Shown in pieces: positions 1 through 11,042 of a DNA stretch of 64,000 nucleotides. Origin of the DNA: Episyrphus balteatus (lineage: Eukaryota; Arthropoda; Insecta; Diptera; Syrphidae). The position numbers were made by a program, and so were the translations under genes. The notes under the pieces were generated by a model that made no database searches, had not been told where the DNA came from, and saw only the letters and a program-made list of their open reading frames with translations. Each line of letters begins with the position of its first letter. Position 1 is the stretch's first letter. The stretch spans positions 35,478,576 through 35,542,575 of the forward strand of contig NC_079134.1 of assembly GCF_945859705.1 (NCBI RefSeq). Reading direction: 5' to 3'.

Positions 1-1002
1 AGTTTTATATCCTCTTTCGCACAGGAACTGTATTTTGTGCGAAATTCTCAAAACTGTTCCTTTTCCTATGAAATAAATCTCTTTCATATCACATACACTT
101 CCGGTCACTTGATTTAAGTCAAAATTTTGAAAATTATTTATTTTTTTTTTCATTTATAACGGAAAAAAATCTTCTTTTTTTTCTGAAAAAAGGTCAATAT
201 TTAAAAAGCTTTGAAAATATGAAACCCTTTTAAAAGAACCAGAAAAGTAGAAAGATTTTTTTTATAATTTTGTTCAACTTTTTAAATTTTCAATTAGGTA
301 GTTTCAGACCAATTCAATGATCCAGAGTGTATGTATACGCATAAACATGGTAAACATCAATCTCTAGAAGGGTATTTATGCCAAAATGAACATATTTTTT
401 TTCCTTATATGCTGGTTTGAAACATCACCTAAAAAAAATTCGAACATCCGGGTTATTTAAAATGCATTATCCGTTATCCCATTTCGGCAAAAATTCCTTG
501 GTACATAAATCCACTAGCCATCACTAAAAGTGAAAAAATCAAAAAAAATCCATTAGAATTTTGGAAACCAGAGAAGAATGTATGCTTGAATGGGATCAAT
601 AAACATCGTTTGTACAGTACACAGAACACAAAAAGATTTTAAACAACAATAACTTTAAATTATATTAAAAAAAAAAAAAAAAAAACTGGTAAAGATAACT
701 TTAATTTAAAGTAATGCACTTGATTCCAAATCGTTCAAAAATCTTTGCCAATCGTCTGTTTTGCATTGCTGCATGTTTTTTAGTCAATTTTGTAGCTAGC
801 TGAAGTTGGTAGGTAACCTAGCTGCATCAAATTAATTTCAGTCGAAACCGCTAGTTAAGTCCTGAAAGTTTTATAAAAAAAATATACACATATTTTGAAA
901 ATATTGACTTTAAAAAAAAATTAAATTAAAAAAAAAACTGTAATCTTAATTTTAAAATTAAGTAAAAATCAAGAAAAGTGTTCTTTGGCCGGTACCGTCA
1001 AA
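1..1002. other. AT-rich non-coding DNA
   Basis: No convincing gene, exon or repeat with defined ends is visible here. There are homopolymer A runs (for example near 666-684) and frequent stop codons in all frames. It borders the Fam1 copy that starts near the ACACTGGT at about 1006. Confidence 0.6.
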
Positions 1003-1181
1003 AATTACACTGGTCTGCAAAGAAATCCTCCTTTTATTAAAACTATACTTTTCTAAAGGATTTTTTGTGTATGCTGAGTCAGAATTTCCCGTTAGAAAGT
1101 ATCAAAAACCCAATTCTTTGCTGTTTTCGAAGCAATATTTTGGCATAAGGTAATTTTTAAATGCGATATAGGTACTATAGG

Positions 1182-1896
1182 TACGGTGACCATATTTCTA
1201 CGGGCAAAACCCGGGACAGATAAAAAATTCGTTGGAATGTATTGAAAACATTGGTTTTTCAAAAAAAAAAAAAAAAAAATAAATAATAAAATGAGTTTTC
1301 CTAATTTTTACTAATTTTGATATCAAGATTTCTTAAACTATTTTATGAGAACATTTTCGTTGAAATCATTTTAGTCGTTTACGAGGAAGTCAGAAATCAA
1401 GAAAACGGGTTTATAATAGGTACTGTTAATAACTTCTTAAAAACTATTTTTTTAATCAAAATAATGAGAGCTGTTTTAAAAACTTTAATTTTATTTTCCT
1501 TAAATGATTTTGAAATTTTTTAATATTCAATTCAACATTTAAATATGTCCTTAAAACTCTTGAAATTAAGGGGATTCTTTCCTCTTTCATATGTTGTTCA
1601 ATACACGAAAAAAACTTTTTCTGATGTAGCTTTTCAACCTGACAAACACAAGCTAAAACTAAGTAATTGACGAAAAAGTTTTAAAAACTAATGGTTTTAT
1701 ACTGTTTTCTTGTTTTCCGTACAAAGTATTTAAATTTTTGAATACAAAAATCAGAGAATGTAGAAATACGGGACAATCACGGGACAAATTACAAAATACG
1801 GGACACTTATACGTCCCGGGTTTCTTAAATAAAAACCCGGGACAAGCTATAGAAATACGGGACAGTCCCGGGCAAACCGGGACGGATGGTCACCGT
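1182..1896. mobile_element. 715-bp TIR element with 9-bp target duplication
   Basis: The ends are inverted repeats: TACGGTGACCAT on the left and ATGGTCACCGT on the right. TACTATAGG directly flanks both sides (1173-1181 and 1897-1905), and the related uninterrupted Fam1 copy near 49455-49470 has this word once. A 9-bp duplication fits Mutator-like elements; that assignment is inference. The right part has about eight copies of CGGGACA or its complement, which look like subterminal binding repeats. No transposase is visible, so it is probably non-autonomous. Confidence 0.8.
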
Positions 1897-3830
1897 TACT
1901 ATAGGGCAAGTTTAGGATTCGAAAAAAAAAAAAAAAAATCGAACTCGAGATAACAATTTTACATAACATTAGGATGATGGAGAATGCCAAAAAAGTGGGT
2001 CCGGCTAGTGATGTGCCTCGGGTATATACCAATCGGGTGGGTATTTATAAATGGGTATTTACCGGGTTTATACCGGGTAAATACCCAAGCGGTGGGTATA
2101 TACCCAAAATGAGGGTATTTACGAATTACAGGCGAAAATGAAACATCCCACTAGGGGAGGAAGATGTCAAGAAATATTTTTTGCATAAAGTCCATTACAT
2201 GCCCTTTATCAATTTTAGCCTGCAACTTATTGTAACAAACTGGAGCTGAGAAAAATTGAAACATTCAAAATCAATAAGAATAAAAAGTAAAATATACAGG
2301 TTAAAAATTTTTAAAACAACGCTTTTATCACGCATTAAAAACTATAAAATAATTTTGTTAATATGTCAAATGGTTAGTCTTAACCCATTCTCTCCCATTG
2401 TACTTTTTAAAGTACAGCGAAATGCATTGACATTTTGTGCATGCAAAAGCTGTCGGGGACATAAAATATTCGTTTAAAGATGCTTTTTAGATTTAACTGA
2501 GTGTTTTAGATTTTTCCAAATACATATATTTTTAAAAAATTGAATTAGGGTGTACCCAATTGTCTTTTCTCGCAAAGCATTTTAAATTATTTTTCTTTTT
2601 GCTTCGGTCGAAAAAGTTTGTATATAAAAAAAAATTTAATAGACCAAATGTTTTGCTTATTTCTGCAATAATCAATTGGAAATAAACCCACCATTAAGAA
2701 AATAATAAATTTTATCATATTTTTATACATAAATACGGAGATAAGCAAAGCTAAAGTTAAATGTACTTTAAAAAGTACAGTGGGATCATGCATACATTTT
2801 TCTTTCAAGTACTTTGAATGGATTTTATAACTATCCCCAATATAAATTTGTATGGAAAACTTTTCCAAAATTTTGGTGCTGCCCTAGAACAAGTTGATAA
2901 CAATGCCCAAGTAGTCAACGCTTATATAGTTGGCTCAGGGAAATAAGGCTCTGGGACATTACGCCCACTTTTATGGGGCTTATGACGTACTCAAGTGGGA
3001 CATTAGTCCTAAATAAAAAATTCGATTTTGTACTTATGTCCCACCTTATTGGGACATTAGTCCATACCAGAATTTTATGGATTTATACCCCACCTAGCCT
3101 ATTTGTTTTCAAAAGGTATCCAACAAAAGGATTCCTTAAATCCAGATTCCTCAAATGCAAAGGAAATTTACATACAACCAACTTCGCACCTAATCCATAT
3201 TCAATAGTATGTCCAAACAGGGGGATGCGGGGAAGCAGTATGCCCTCCTTCCCCTTTTAAACATATTTCACTAATACTGAGAGCAAGCACTTTATAATAT
3301 GTAAGCAATAATGGTGTGTAAACAATGGTGGACACACTATAGTATTTGTGGTACGTGCGAGGTTATGTCCCTGGACCTTATATCCCTGATTTCTTGACCA
3401 TTGGACAGTATGACAGATGAAGAAGACATCGATTATGACAACATAAAAATAATAGAGCTACCGTAATGTTAGACTTAAAATTACAAAAGCACTAACACTC
3501 CAATAGACAACAGTTTCTTAAAAAAAAAACTGGCTAATCGACTAAAGTGTCTCAAATGTCATTTATGGTTAAAATGTTGCTGTTGAATGTGCAATGTTGC
3601 ACTATGCATTGCGAAAGAGTGTTTTGAAAATTCTAATATTTATGAAAATTAATATGGTATGCATGATCCCATTGTACTAAAAAAAGTACACCCCCATAAC
3701 TCCTTACCAACAATTTTTAAAAATAACTTTTCTTTTTATATATCTTAACTTTTATCTAAATAAACAGAAAATATCATAAAAATATATAATTTTTAATTTT
3801 TACTACACTTGGGTGCTAATGGGTTAATAA

Positions 3831-3920
3831 AGGAGAGCGCGCTTTGTTCAAACTTATTAATAAAACTACCCACAACCAAAATGCGCTCTACGCTTTTTGA
3901 TCTAACCATTTGATATAAGT
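3831..3920. repeat. Small dispersed repeat inside the hAT element
   Basis: The words GCGCTTTGTTCAAACTT and CTTTTTGATCTAACCATTTG match, in the same order, the small hairpin at 19924-20017. It is probably a short MITE or a shared internal module. Confidence 0.45.
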
Positions 3921-4734
3921 TAGCACCTGATTATCCCAATAGCAACAAAAAGCACGTTTTTTCTTGATTTTTCAAAAAATTGCAAAACAAATATTTTTTT
4001 AAAAAACCCACTAGATTTTTGTGGGAAATTAATTGAAGATTTCAATTATTTCAGCGGATGCTGATTTATTAATGGTTAAAGACAAAAATATCCTTTCCCG
4101 TTCAAAATTCGATACCTCAGCGTCGAGATCTAACTTAAAAAAAGAAAATTTAAGCTCAATAAATAAGTTATCCGATCCATATTGTGGAAAGATTTTTTCA
4201 AATTTTTAGAGTAAAAAAAAAAACGGAAAAATTTCGATTTTCTTTTGTATTCAATATGATTGAGCCGAAAATGTAGCTTGAAAAAAAATTCATTATGATT
4301 TCTCAAAACAAGAAATTTTGAGCTTTTTTTTAATTTTAAAGCGACAATTTTAAGGGAAATATTATAGCCACTAAAAAAACCTCAAAAATTTTGGAATTTT
4401 TCTTTTGATCCGTTAATTTTTTCCGCTAGTGTCTTTAATTAAATAAAACTTATTTATATATAGAGACGTTTTCAATAAACCAAACAATAATAAAAGTGGG
4501 CGTGGCAGTGGGCGGATTTTGCTTAAATTACTTTTAAATATTTTTTCTTGCTCATAACTCTGAAGCTCTGAAAATTTCATTTAAAACTATACATCCGTTT
4601 TTGAAAAACAAACACTGATAAACGTGGGTGAACAAAAAAATAAATTGTTTTTTCCTCCAAAATTTAACACAACAAAATAACCTCAATCAAGAAGACCGAA
4701 CAAGTGTGTCATGCTTATATAATATCTGGGGCTT

Positions 4735-4914
4735 ATTTCAGAGCTTACTACATTGTTTACATCAGCTACATCAATGACTTTAAACATTAATTGCGGCGGC
4801 CTGTTAGACTTCCGAATACCATAAGAAATATTTCCCGAATTTCAATCGGAATTAACTATTGGCTTTTGAGGTTGCTGATGTAGTTAATGTAGCTGATGTA
4901 GTAGCTCTGAAACA
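4735..4914. repeat. Small imperfect inverted repeat in the hAT element
   Basis: TTTCAGAGCTTACTACA at the left is mirrored by TGTAGTAGCTCTGAAA at the right, with further CATCAGCTACAT words on both sides. It may be a small foldback nested in, or part of, the hAT interior. Confidence 0.5.
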
Positions 4915-5062
4915 GGGCTCTGATCACAAACAATCGAATTTGTAGCGATTATAAGTAAATACCCGTATTTACCCTCGTTTTGGTAAATACCCGGTATATA
5001 CCCAGTTTATAAACCCACAAATGGTATATACCGGGTATTTGCCCATCACTAGGTCCGGCAAT

Positions 5063-5086
5063 TCTGTCTGTCTGTCTGTCCGTCTG
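5063..5086 (+). repeat. (TCTG)n microsatellite
   Basis: Five to six TCTG units, one changed to TCCG. The same run marks other Fam1 copies (25784-25801, and as CAGA near 49358 and 61528), so it is part of the family rather than a free microsatellite. Confidence 0.85.
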
Positions 5087-5905
5087 TAAGCACTTCGAGC
5101 TAGAGCCTAAACTACTAGAGCAATTCTCTTCAAACTTGGTAGTTAACAGTTTTGGGCCATAATCTAGAGGGGAAATTGACATTTTTTTTAGGACCAAAAC
5201 TAACGGTATCTGTCATATAACGGAAATAGAAAAGCTAATTTCTTTTTTTCGAAAATGGCTCTAACGATTTTGTTTAAAATTTTTGTGTATAGTATTACAT
5301 ATAAGAGCCAACTTTCCAAATAAAAAAAATATTTTTTGTACCGTTATTAACGGTACCCGCCATAGAACGGTTTTTTTGGTTTCTAAATATCTCGTACAAA
5401 ACTAACCCGATTTAAACCAAAATTTTTGTACAAAAGTGTTTAAGTAAAGGTAATATTAAAATTTTAGAAAATTTTCAAAAACTAAATTTTTGGATTTTTA
5501 AAAAATATTTCAAGATTTTTTTTTGAAAAATCAATTTTTTTAAAACGGGTTTTGTGAAAAATTTTGAAATTACGTTTTCATGTGTAAATTAATTATTTCT
5601 TCAAAATGGCATACCAACTTTTTTTTTGAAAAATGTTAGAAAATTTTTATATATAAAAAATTAAAAATTTTTTTTCTAAAAATACATTTTTATACAAGAA
5701 ATAAAATGGCATACTTGGTTTTTCGTAAAACGGTGTTCAATTAATTATAAAAACAGATTTTATTTTTTATTTGATTTTTAATTTCTTGAAAATATCAAAT
5801 TTTAAATTTTCTCTAATTTTCTTGAATTAAAAGCTTTAACATTAGAGTTACTTTAAGCATAAGAACAAGTACGTGCGACCCCAGTCGTGCATTTTATTTT
5901 CAACT

Positions 5906-6470
5906 AAATTTGTTACGGTCTATGAAAGAACTTGTTTTTTTCTTTCAAATTCAGTTTCAATCTTCTCAATATCTCTTTTCTTTTAAGTGGTTTAGTAGGT
6001 TTGGCATACCTTACCATAAAGAAACTGATCTTCAAAAAGTCATATTTCTTTCTCCAAAAAACAAAAGTATACTTTTCTAATGGATTTTAGTGTGCTAAAC
6101 CGAATTGAAACCGAATTAAAAAAAATGGGTCAGCTCTCGTTTTTGACATATTATAGTCGTTTTTTTGAGTTTTTCTAAAAAAAACACTAGATTTTCGGAT
6201 TCCTAAATGCGTATATCTCAAAATCCTGACGTGATAGATTTTTTTTGACTTTGGATTCAAACTCAGCCCATCAAAAATCATAAGAAAAGTATGCTTTTGT
6301 TCTTGGGAGAAACAAATCTGAAGCTTTACAAGGCAGTTTATCGAATAGTTTATAACAAATAAGATATTTCTAAATAGAAAAATAGTAGGTAATAACGAAG
6401 AAAAAATAACAAAAATTATAAAAAAATTATTAAAATTATTTTTATTTTAAGTGGAGCGATTGAATATAAT
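5906..6470. other. AT-rich non-coding DNA with Fam1-like text
   Basis: This contains 'AAAAGTATACTTTTCTAATGG' style phrases typical of the Fam1 inner region, but no clear ends and no coding potential. Confidence 0.4.
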
Positions 6471-6472
6471 TC

Positions 6473-6765
6473 AATTTTAAAGTTCAAGTGCCCTCAACTC
6501 CAAAAATTTATAAAGCGTTTCGCCAGATACGACAGTGGGATCATCAGTTAGATCTGTCGTACCCTTCCTAAAAAGCCTTATTTTGATCGACGTTTACCGA
6601 CACTTTATAAAACTCACAGCATGAATATACTGTGAATTTTAATATTCTAAGGGAATTTGTTTAAATTCAGATTCAAAATTAGAAAATGTATGCCCGTCGT
6701 CAGGCTGTCGTACCTGGGCGAAACGCTTTATAAATTTGGAGTTGAGTTCACTTGAACTTTAAAAT
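6473..6765. mobile_element. Foldback/MITE of about 290 bp
   Basis: The left end (about 6473-6524) reads TTTTAAAGTTCAAGTG then CTCAACTCCAAAAATTTATAA and GCGTTTCGCC; the right end (about 6715-6765) is its inverted copy. The interior contains repeated CTGTCGTACC words. The structure is that of a short non-autonomous DNA transposon; I see no clear target duplication. Confidence 0.8.
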
Positions 6766-6832
6766 AGAAAAACAGTAGGTATATATAAAATTATTAAACA
6801 CATATAAATTTGTTTTAATGTATTTTATCAAG

Positions 6833-6848
6833 GGGCACGGTAGTGCCC
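6833..6848. other. Helitron-like terminal hairpin
   Basis: GGGCAC-GGTA-GTGCCC is a perfect 6-bp stem with a 4-base loop, and CTAG follows at about 6861. It lies about 250 bp from the 147-bp tandem array. The layout tandem repeats, then a core, then a hairpin resembles Helentron/DINE-1-type elements read on the minus strand. This is inference. Confidence 0.4.
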
Positions 6849-7062
6849 AGCCAAGTTCTCTAGCAACTTTGGCACTACACCCTTACAGGAAACAACTCAG
6901 GCCATTTTCGACCCCCCTCTAACTTCCACACCAAAGATGCCAGAAATTTCAAACTCGCTACATTTGTTGAGCTCGCAGAACCCAAATTCCTCACAAAATT
7001 TCAGCTTCTTACGATGAGTAGTTTCTGAGATAAAGGACTTCAAAAATCGCGAAAACCGTAAC

Positions 7063-7085
7063 TGACTCACTGACTCACTGACAGA
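7063..7085 (+). repeat. (ACTGACTC)n short tandem repeat
   Basis: ACTGACTCACTGACTCACTG, about 2.5 units of 8 bp, lies in the core region between the hairpin and the 147-bp array. Confidence 0.8.
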
Positions 7086-7977
7086 TCATCAAAATTATGG
7101 AGACCTTCCCGCTATCGTAGAAACTTGAAATTTTACATGGTGATAGGACTTGTGGTGTATACAAAGGAAAAAATCGAAAATTTGAGATTTTTAATTCAGG
7201 GGGCGTGGTAACCGCCCATTTTCGCCGAATTTTCATCAATTATTATAGAGCACTTCTGATTATCGTAGAATCTTGAAATTTGGTAGAATGGTAGAGCTGA
7301 TAGTTTATACAAAGGAAAAAATTTAAAATTTGAGAATTTTAGCCAGGGGGCGTGGCAACCGCCCATTTTCACTGAATTTTCATCAAATATTATAGAGCAC
7401 TTCTGATTATCGTAGAATCTTGAAATTTGGTAGAATGGTAGAGCAAGTAGCTTATACAAAGCAAAAAATTTAGAATTTGAGAATTTTAGCCAGGGGGCGT
7501 GGCAACCGCCCATTTCCGCTGAATTTTCATCAAATATTATAGAGCACTTCTGATTATCGTAGAATCTTGAAATTTGGTAGAATGGTAGAGCTGGTAATTT
7601 ATATAAAGGAAAAAATTTAAAATTTGAGAATTTTAGCCAGGGGGCGTGGCAACCGCCCATTTCCGCTGAATTTTCATTAAATATTTTAGAGCCCTTCTGA
7701 TTATCGGAGTATCTTGAAATTTGGCAGAATGGTAGAGCTGGTAGTTTATACAAAGGAAAAAAATTTAAATCTGAGAATTTCAACCAGGGGGCGTGGCGAC
7801 CGCCCATTTCCGCTGAATTTTCATCAAATATTATAGAGCACTTCTGATTATCGTAGAATCTTGAAATTTGGTAGAATGGTAGTTTATACAAAGGAAAAAA
7901 ATTAAAGTTTGAGAATTTCAGCCAGGGGGCGTGGCAACCGCCCATTTTCACTGAATTTTCATCAAATATAGAGATTT
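7085..7977 (-). repeat. 147-bp tandem array, six units plus a diverged unit
   Basis: The word GGGGGCG begins at 7199, 7346, 7493, 7640, 7787 and 7925, giving spacings of 147, 147, 147, 147 and 138 bp. Each unit includes ACCGCCCATTT, TTGAAATTTGGTAGAATGG and TATACAAAGGAAAAAA words. A more diverged unit precedes the first (about 7085-7198). Because 147 and 138 are multiples of three, the minus strand stays open for 268 codons as a 49-residue repeat with the core HAPWLKFSN, but there is no other sign of a gene. Probably the internal array of a Helentron-like element. Confidence 0.9.
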
Positions 7978-8018
7978 TCAATTCTACAGCCATACCTTGC
8001 AAAAAGTAGTGAAATCAC

Positions 8019-11000
8019 AACAAAAACATTACTGTTAAAAAAAGAGCCAAGTTATCCTATGTTGAAATTATGCTGGCACAAAAAGTATTGAGATATAAAA
8101 GTGTACCAAGTTCTAAAGCTTGGGTTCAAATTCGTATCAATAAAATTTTGATTGTTTACTTGTAGTCGAGTCAAATTAGACATAAAATTTGTAAAATCTC
8201 GGAATCCAGGGAAAGTCGATGCATCTGAAAAACGAGTATAGGGCTGCATTACTAAAAGGTCAAATAAGAAAGTTAAAAAAAAAAATTTCACCGCTCTCGA
8301 TTACAACAATTTGTATGGACCGTTTACTGTCAGTCCGTATGCAAGCGTTCAATCGGAATTGCTGTCTCATTTTAGATTTTGCTCAAACTTTGTAGGGATG
8401 TTCTCTAGGACTGTAAGGAAGCAAATCCGTGATGATTTAATTTTAAGTTGCGTGGTTTCCCCGCTACCCGCATTCGAACTTTTTCAGAAGGTCATTTTTA
8501 TCTTATTATAGCTTTGCCTCTACTAAAGATATCTTTTTGTTTGAAACGGAATTTTAAGGCTTAAGAATAGTAATTTTTGAAAATATATTAAAAAATTACG
8601 TAATAATTAACCCTGAATTAAAAATAATTTTTTAAAAACTTGTAATTTTGCTGATTTTTCATGGTTTTTGACTGGCTCCAGAACCTTGGATATTATATGT
8701 AGGAAGCTTATACTTACCAAATAATAAATATAGATATTTTTCAACAAAATACATCTTAAATGAGTTCGATGGCTGTACTCCTCAAGTAGCACAAAAGTCT
8801 AAAATACACCAAAATATTTGGTGTATTTTTTGCACTTTCGTGATATACATTTTCAATATAAAAAATACACCATTTTCTCGTATATAATAAACTCCGGTGG
8901 TTTAAAAAATATACCGATTTTGGTGTATAAATGGCGCTAGTGGTATATTAAATGATCTGGTTTTTGGTGAAAATTATCCCTTTGAAATTGAAAAATACAC
9001 AATAAATCTATGGATAAAATACACCATTTAAATTATTCTGATTTAAAATTTGAGCCAAAGTTTATTTTTTACCTCAAACAGTTTGATGAATTCTAATTCA
9101 CACCATTTCTTATGAAATAAATGAAAATGAATTTTTATTCACTTTCATAATATTGCTATAAGAACTAATGGTTAAATATGAATTTGTTTGCCTAATTTTA
9201 AAACGAAACACATTCTGTCTACTAATTTTAGATACTACCCCCTCTAAAAATCGAGCGCCTCAAAAATGTCAGTGAATTAATGATTTTTTTTCGATTTTAA
9301 AAATCAGTTTTTCAAAAATTATAATTTTTTTTGTTGCTTTTACATTTTTTTAGAAGAGTTCTTTTATAATATAATATACCGAAGCGAAAAAACCAAGAAT
9401 TCGGGATAATTAGGTCAATAAATATACTATTATAGTAAAATATTTAATCGCTGTCTTCTTTTTTTTAATGGCGGCCATTGAAAAATATGTCGTCTCCCAC
9501 TTATGCATTCTGGTGAATTTTATGTCCACAGGGTGTACTTCCTACACCAAAGAGAGTGTACAAAATATACCGTTTTGGTTGATTTCAAAATCGATTAATT
9601 TTATGCACCATTAGTGGTATATTATAAAAACAACTGAATATCGGTGTATTTTTTGCACGGAATCTTAAAAAAATGTTGAAATTTTTTACAGAAAAGACAG
9701 TGGTATAATTTGTATACCAATAATTTTGAGAAATACACCATATTTTTTCAATTTCCTCAATTTTACACCAAAATTAATGAATTTACACTGATTTATACAA
9801 CAGTGTGCTACTTGAGTTATGCAAAAATTTAAGTTCAAAGTATTGAGTATTTTAAAAAAGCTAATTTTTATACTGTCATTTTATACGATTTGACTAAACG
9901 AAGAAATGTGAAACTTACAGTGTGTTAAGCTAAGAGTACGAACTAAATATGCTATTAATTTCATGCTTCTATCTTATGTCAAACATAGTGCAATCATAGC
10001 CTTAAGTAGGGGTTTTTTTTGGCTTTTTAGCATTTTTGCGAATTTTCAAACAAGCGGTACACTAAGAAGATATGAAAATAACACAATTTTATTTAGAGGA
10101 CTTTAAGTTAAAAGTTTCAACTTAACACACTGTTAGTTTCATGTTTCTATCTTTAGTCAAATTGTAAAAAATCATAGTATAAAAAAATATTTTTTCAAGA
10201 AACTCAAAACTTTGAACTTAAAATTTTTGCATAAGGAGTACAGCCATCGAGTTCATTTTAGATTTATTTTGTTGAAAAATATCTATATTTATTATTTGGT
10301 AAGTATAAGCTTCCTACATATAATACCCAAGGTCCCGGAGCCAGTCAAAAACCATGAGAAATCAGCAAAATTACCAGTTTTTAAAAAATTATTTTTAATT
10401 CAGGGATAATTATTACGTAATTTTTTAATATATATTCAAAAATTACTACTCTTAAGCTTTAAAATGGCGTTTCAAACAAAAAGATATCTTTAGTAGACGC
10501 AAAGTTATAATAACATAAAAATGACCTTCTGAAAAAGTTCGAATGCGGGTAGCGGGGAAACCACGCAACTTAAAATTAAATCATCATGGATTTGCTTCCT
10601 TACAGTCCTAGAGAACATCCCTACAAAGTTTGATCAAAATCTAAAATGAGACAGCAATTCCGATTGACGCTTGCATACGGAATGACAGTAAACGGTCCAT
10701 AAAAACTGTTGTAATCGAGAGCGGTGAAATTTTTTTTTTTAACTTTCTTATTTGACCCTTTTATAATGCAGCCCTATACTCGTTTTTCAGATGCATCGAC
10801 TTTCCCTGGATTCCGAGGTATAAAGCTAATTTGACTCCACTATTGGCAAATTTTTGAAATTACTTTAAAAATCGGTATTTAAAACAAAAATTGTCAAGTA
10901 AGCAATCAAAATTTTATTGATACGAATTTGAACCCAAGCTTTAGAACTTGGTACACTTTTATATCCCAATACTTTTTGTGCCAGCATAATTTCAACATAG

Positions 11001-11042
11001 GATAACTTGGCTCTTTTTTTAACAGTAATGTTTTTGTTGTGT
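8019..11042. mobile_element. 3-kb foldback element with long inverted arms
   Basis: The left arm (about 8019-8780, resuming at 9817-9940) and right arm (about 10110-11042) are inverted copies at roughly 85-90% identity by eye, with small indels. Matching landmarks are GAGCCAAGTTATCC at 8044 and its complement ending at 11013, and GGCTGTACTCCT at 8771 against AGGAGTACAGCC at 10234. The loop is about 9940-10110. The left arm is interrupted by a separate element at 8781-9816. Short open frames in the arms are mirror images of each other and not genes. Confidence 0.9.
8781..9816. mobile_element. 1036-bp TIR element nested in the foldback arm
   Basis: The ends are CTCAAGTAGCACA and TGTGCTACTTGAG, perfect 13-bp inverted repeats. 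The uninterrupted right arm of the host foldback reads straight through the junction (complement of 10225-10245), which proves insertion. The interior is studded with AATACACCA and its complement TGGTGTATT-like words. No coding sequence is visible and no target duplication can be resolved. Confidence 0.85.

Larger units (their letters stand above)
2006..5051. mobile_element. hAT-like transposon, 3046 bp, non-autonomous
   Basis: The element begins TAGTGATGTGCC and ends GGGCAAATACC's complement, GCCCATCACTA, and is flanked by GGTCCGGC on both sides (1998-2005 and 5052-5059), an 8-bp target duplication. The 8-bp duplication plus TAGTGATG-GC ends fit the hAT superfamily. The outer 110 bp on each side are rich in GGGTATTTACC/GGTATATACC variants, forming long imperfect subterminal inverted repeats. 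The interior holds recurring CCCATTGTACTTTTTAAAGTA-like text (about 2393, 2760 and 3665) and GGGACATTAGTCC repeats (about 2950-3065). No transposase domain could be read. Confidence 0.85.
1003..5905 (-). repeat. Fam1 interspersed repeat, copy 1, split by two transposons
   Basis: The Fam1 sequence is present in three pieces, about 1003-1181, 1897-2005 and 5052-5905. Removing the two insertions rejoins text that is nearly the same as the reverse complement of 49200-49480, including the CTGTCTG run, the phrase reading GAATGCCAAAAAAGTGGGTC and the stretch ending TTTAGGATTCG. The right part contains the recurring 'AACGGTACC' and 'CTCTAACGATTTTG' text, and ends near AAGTACGTGCGACC, which recurs at about 48530. 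I see no protein in it. The superfamily is unknown. Confidence 0.75.

Noticed and set aside
7196..8002. 268-codon open frame on the minus strand as a protein gene
   Set aside because: It is entirely made of the 147-bp tandem array, has no promoter, splice sites or known domain, and openness follows from a unit length divisible by three. Kept as a repeat and a finding.
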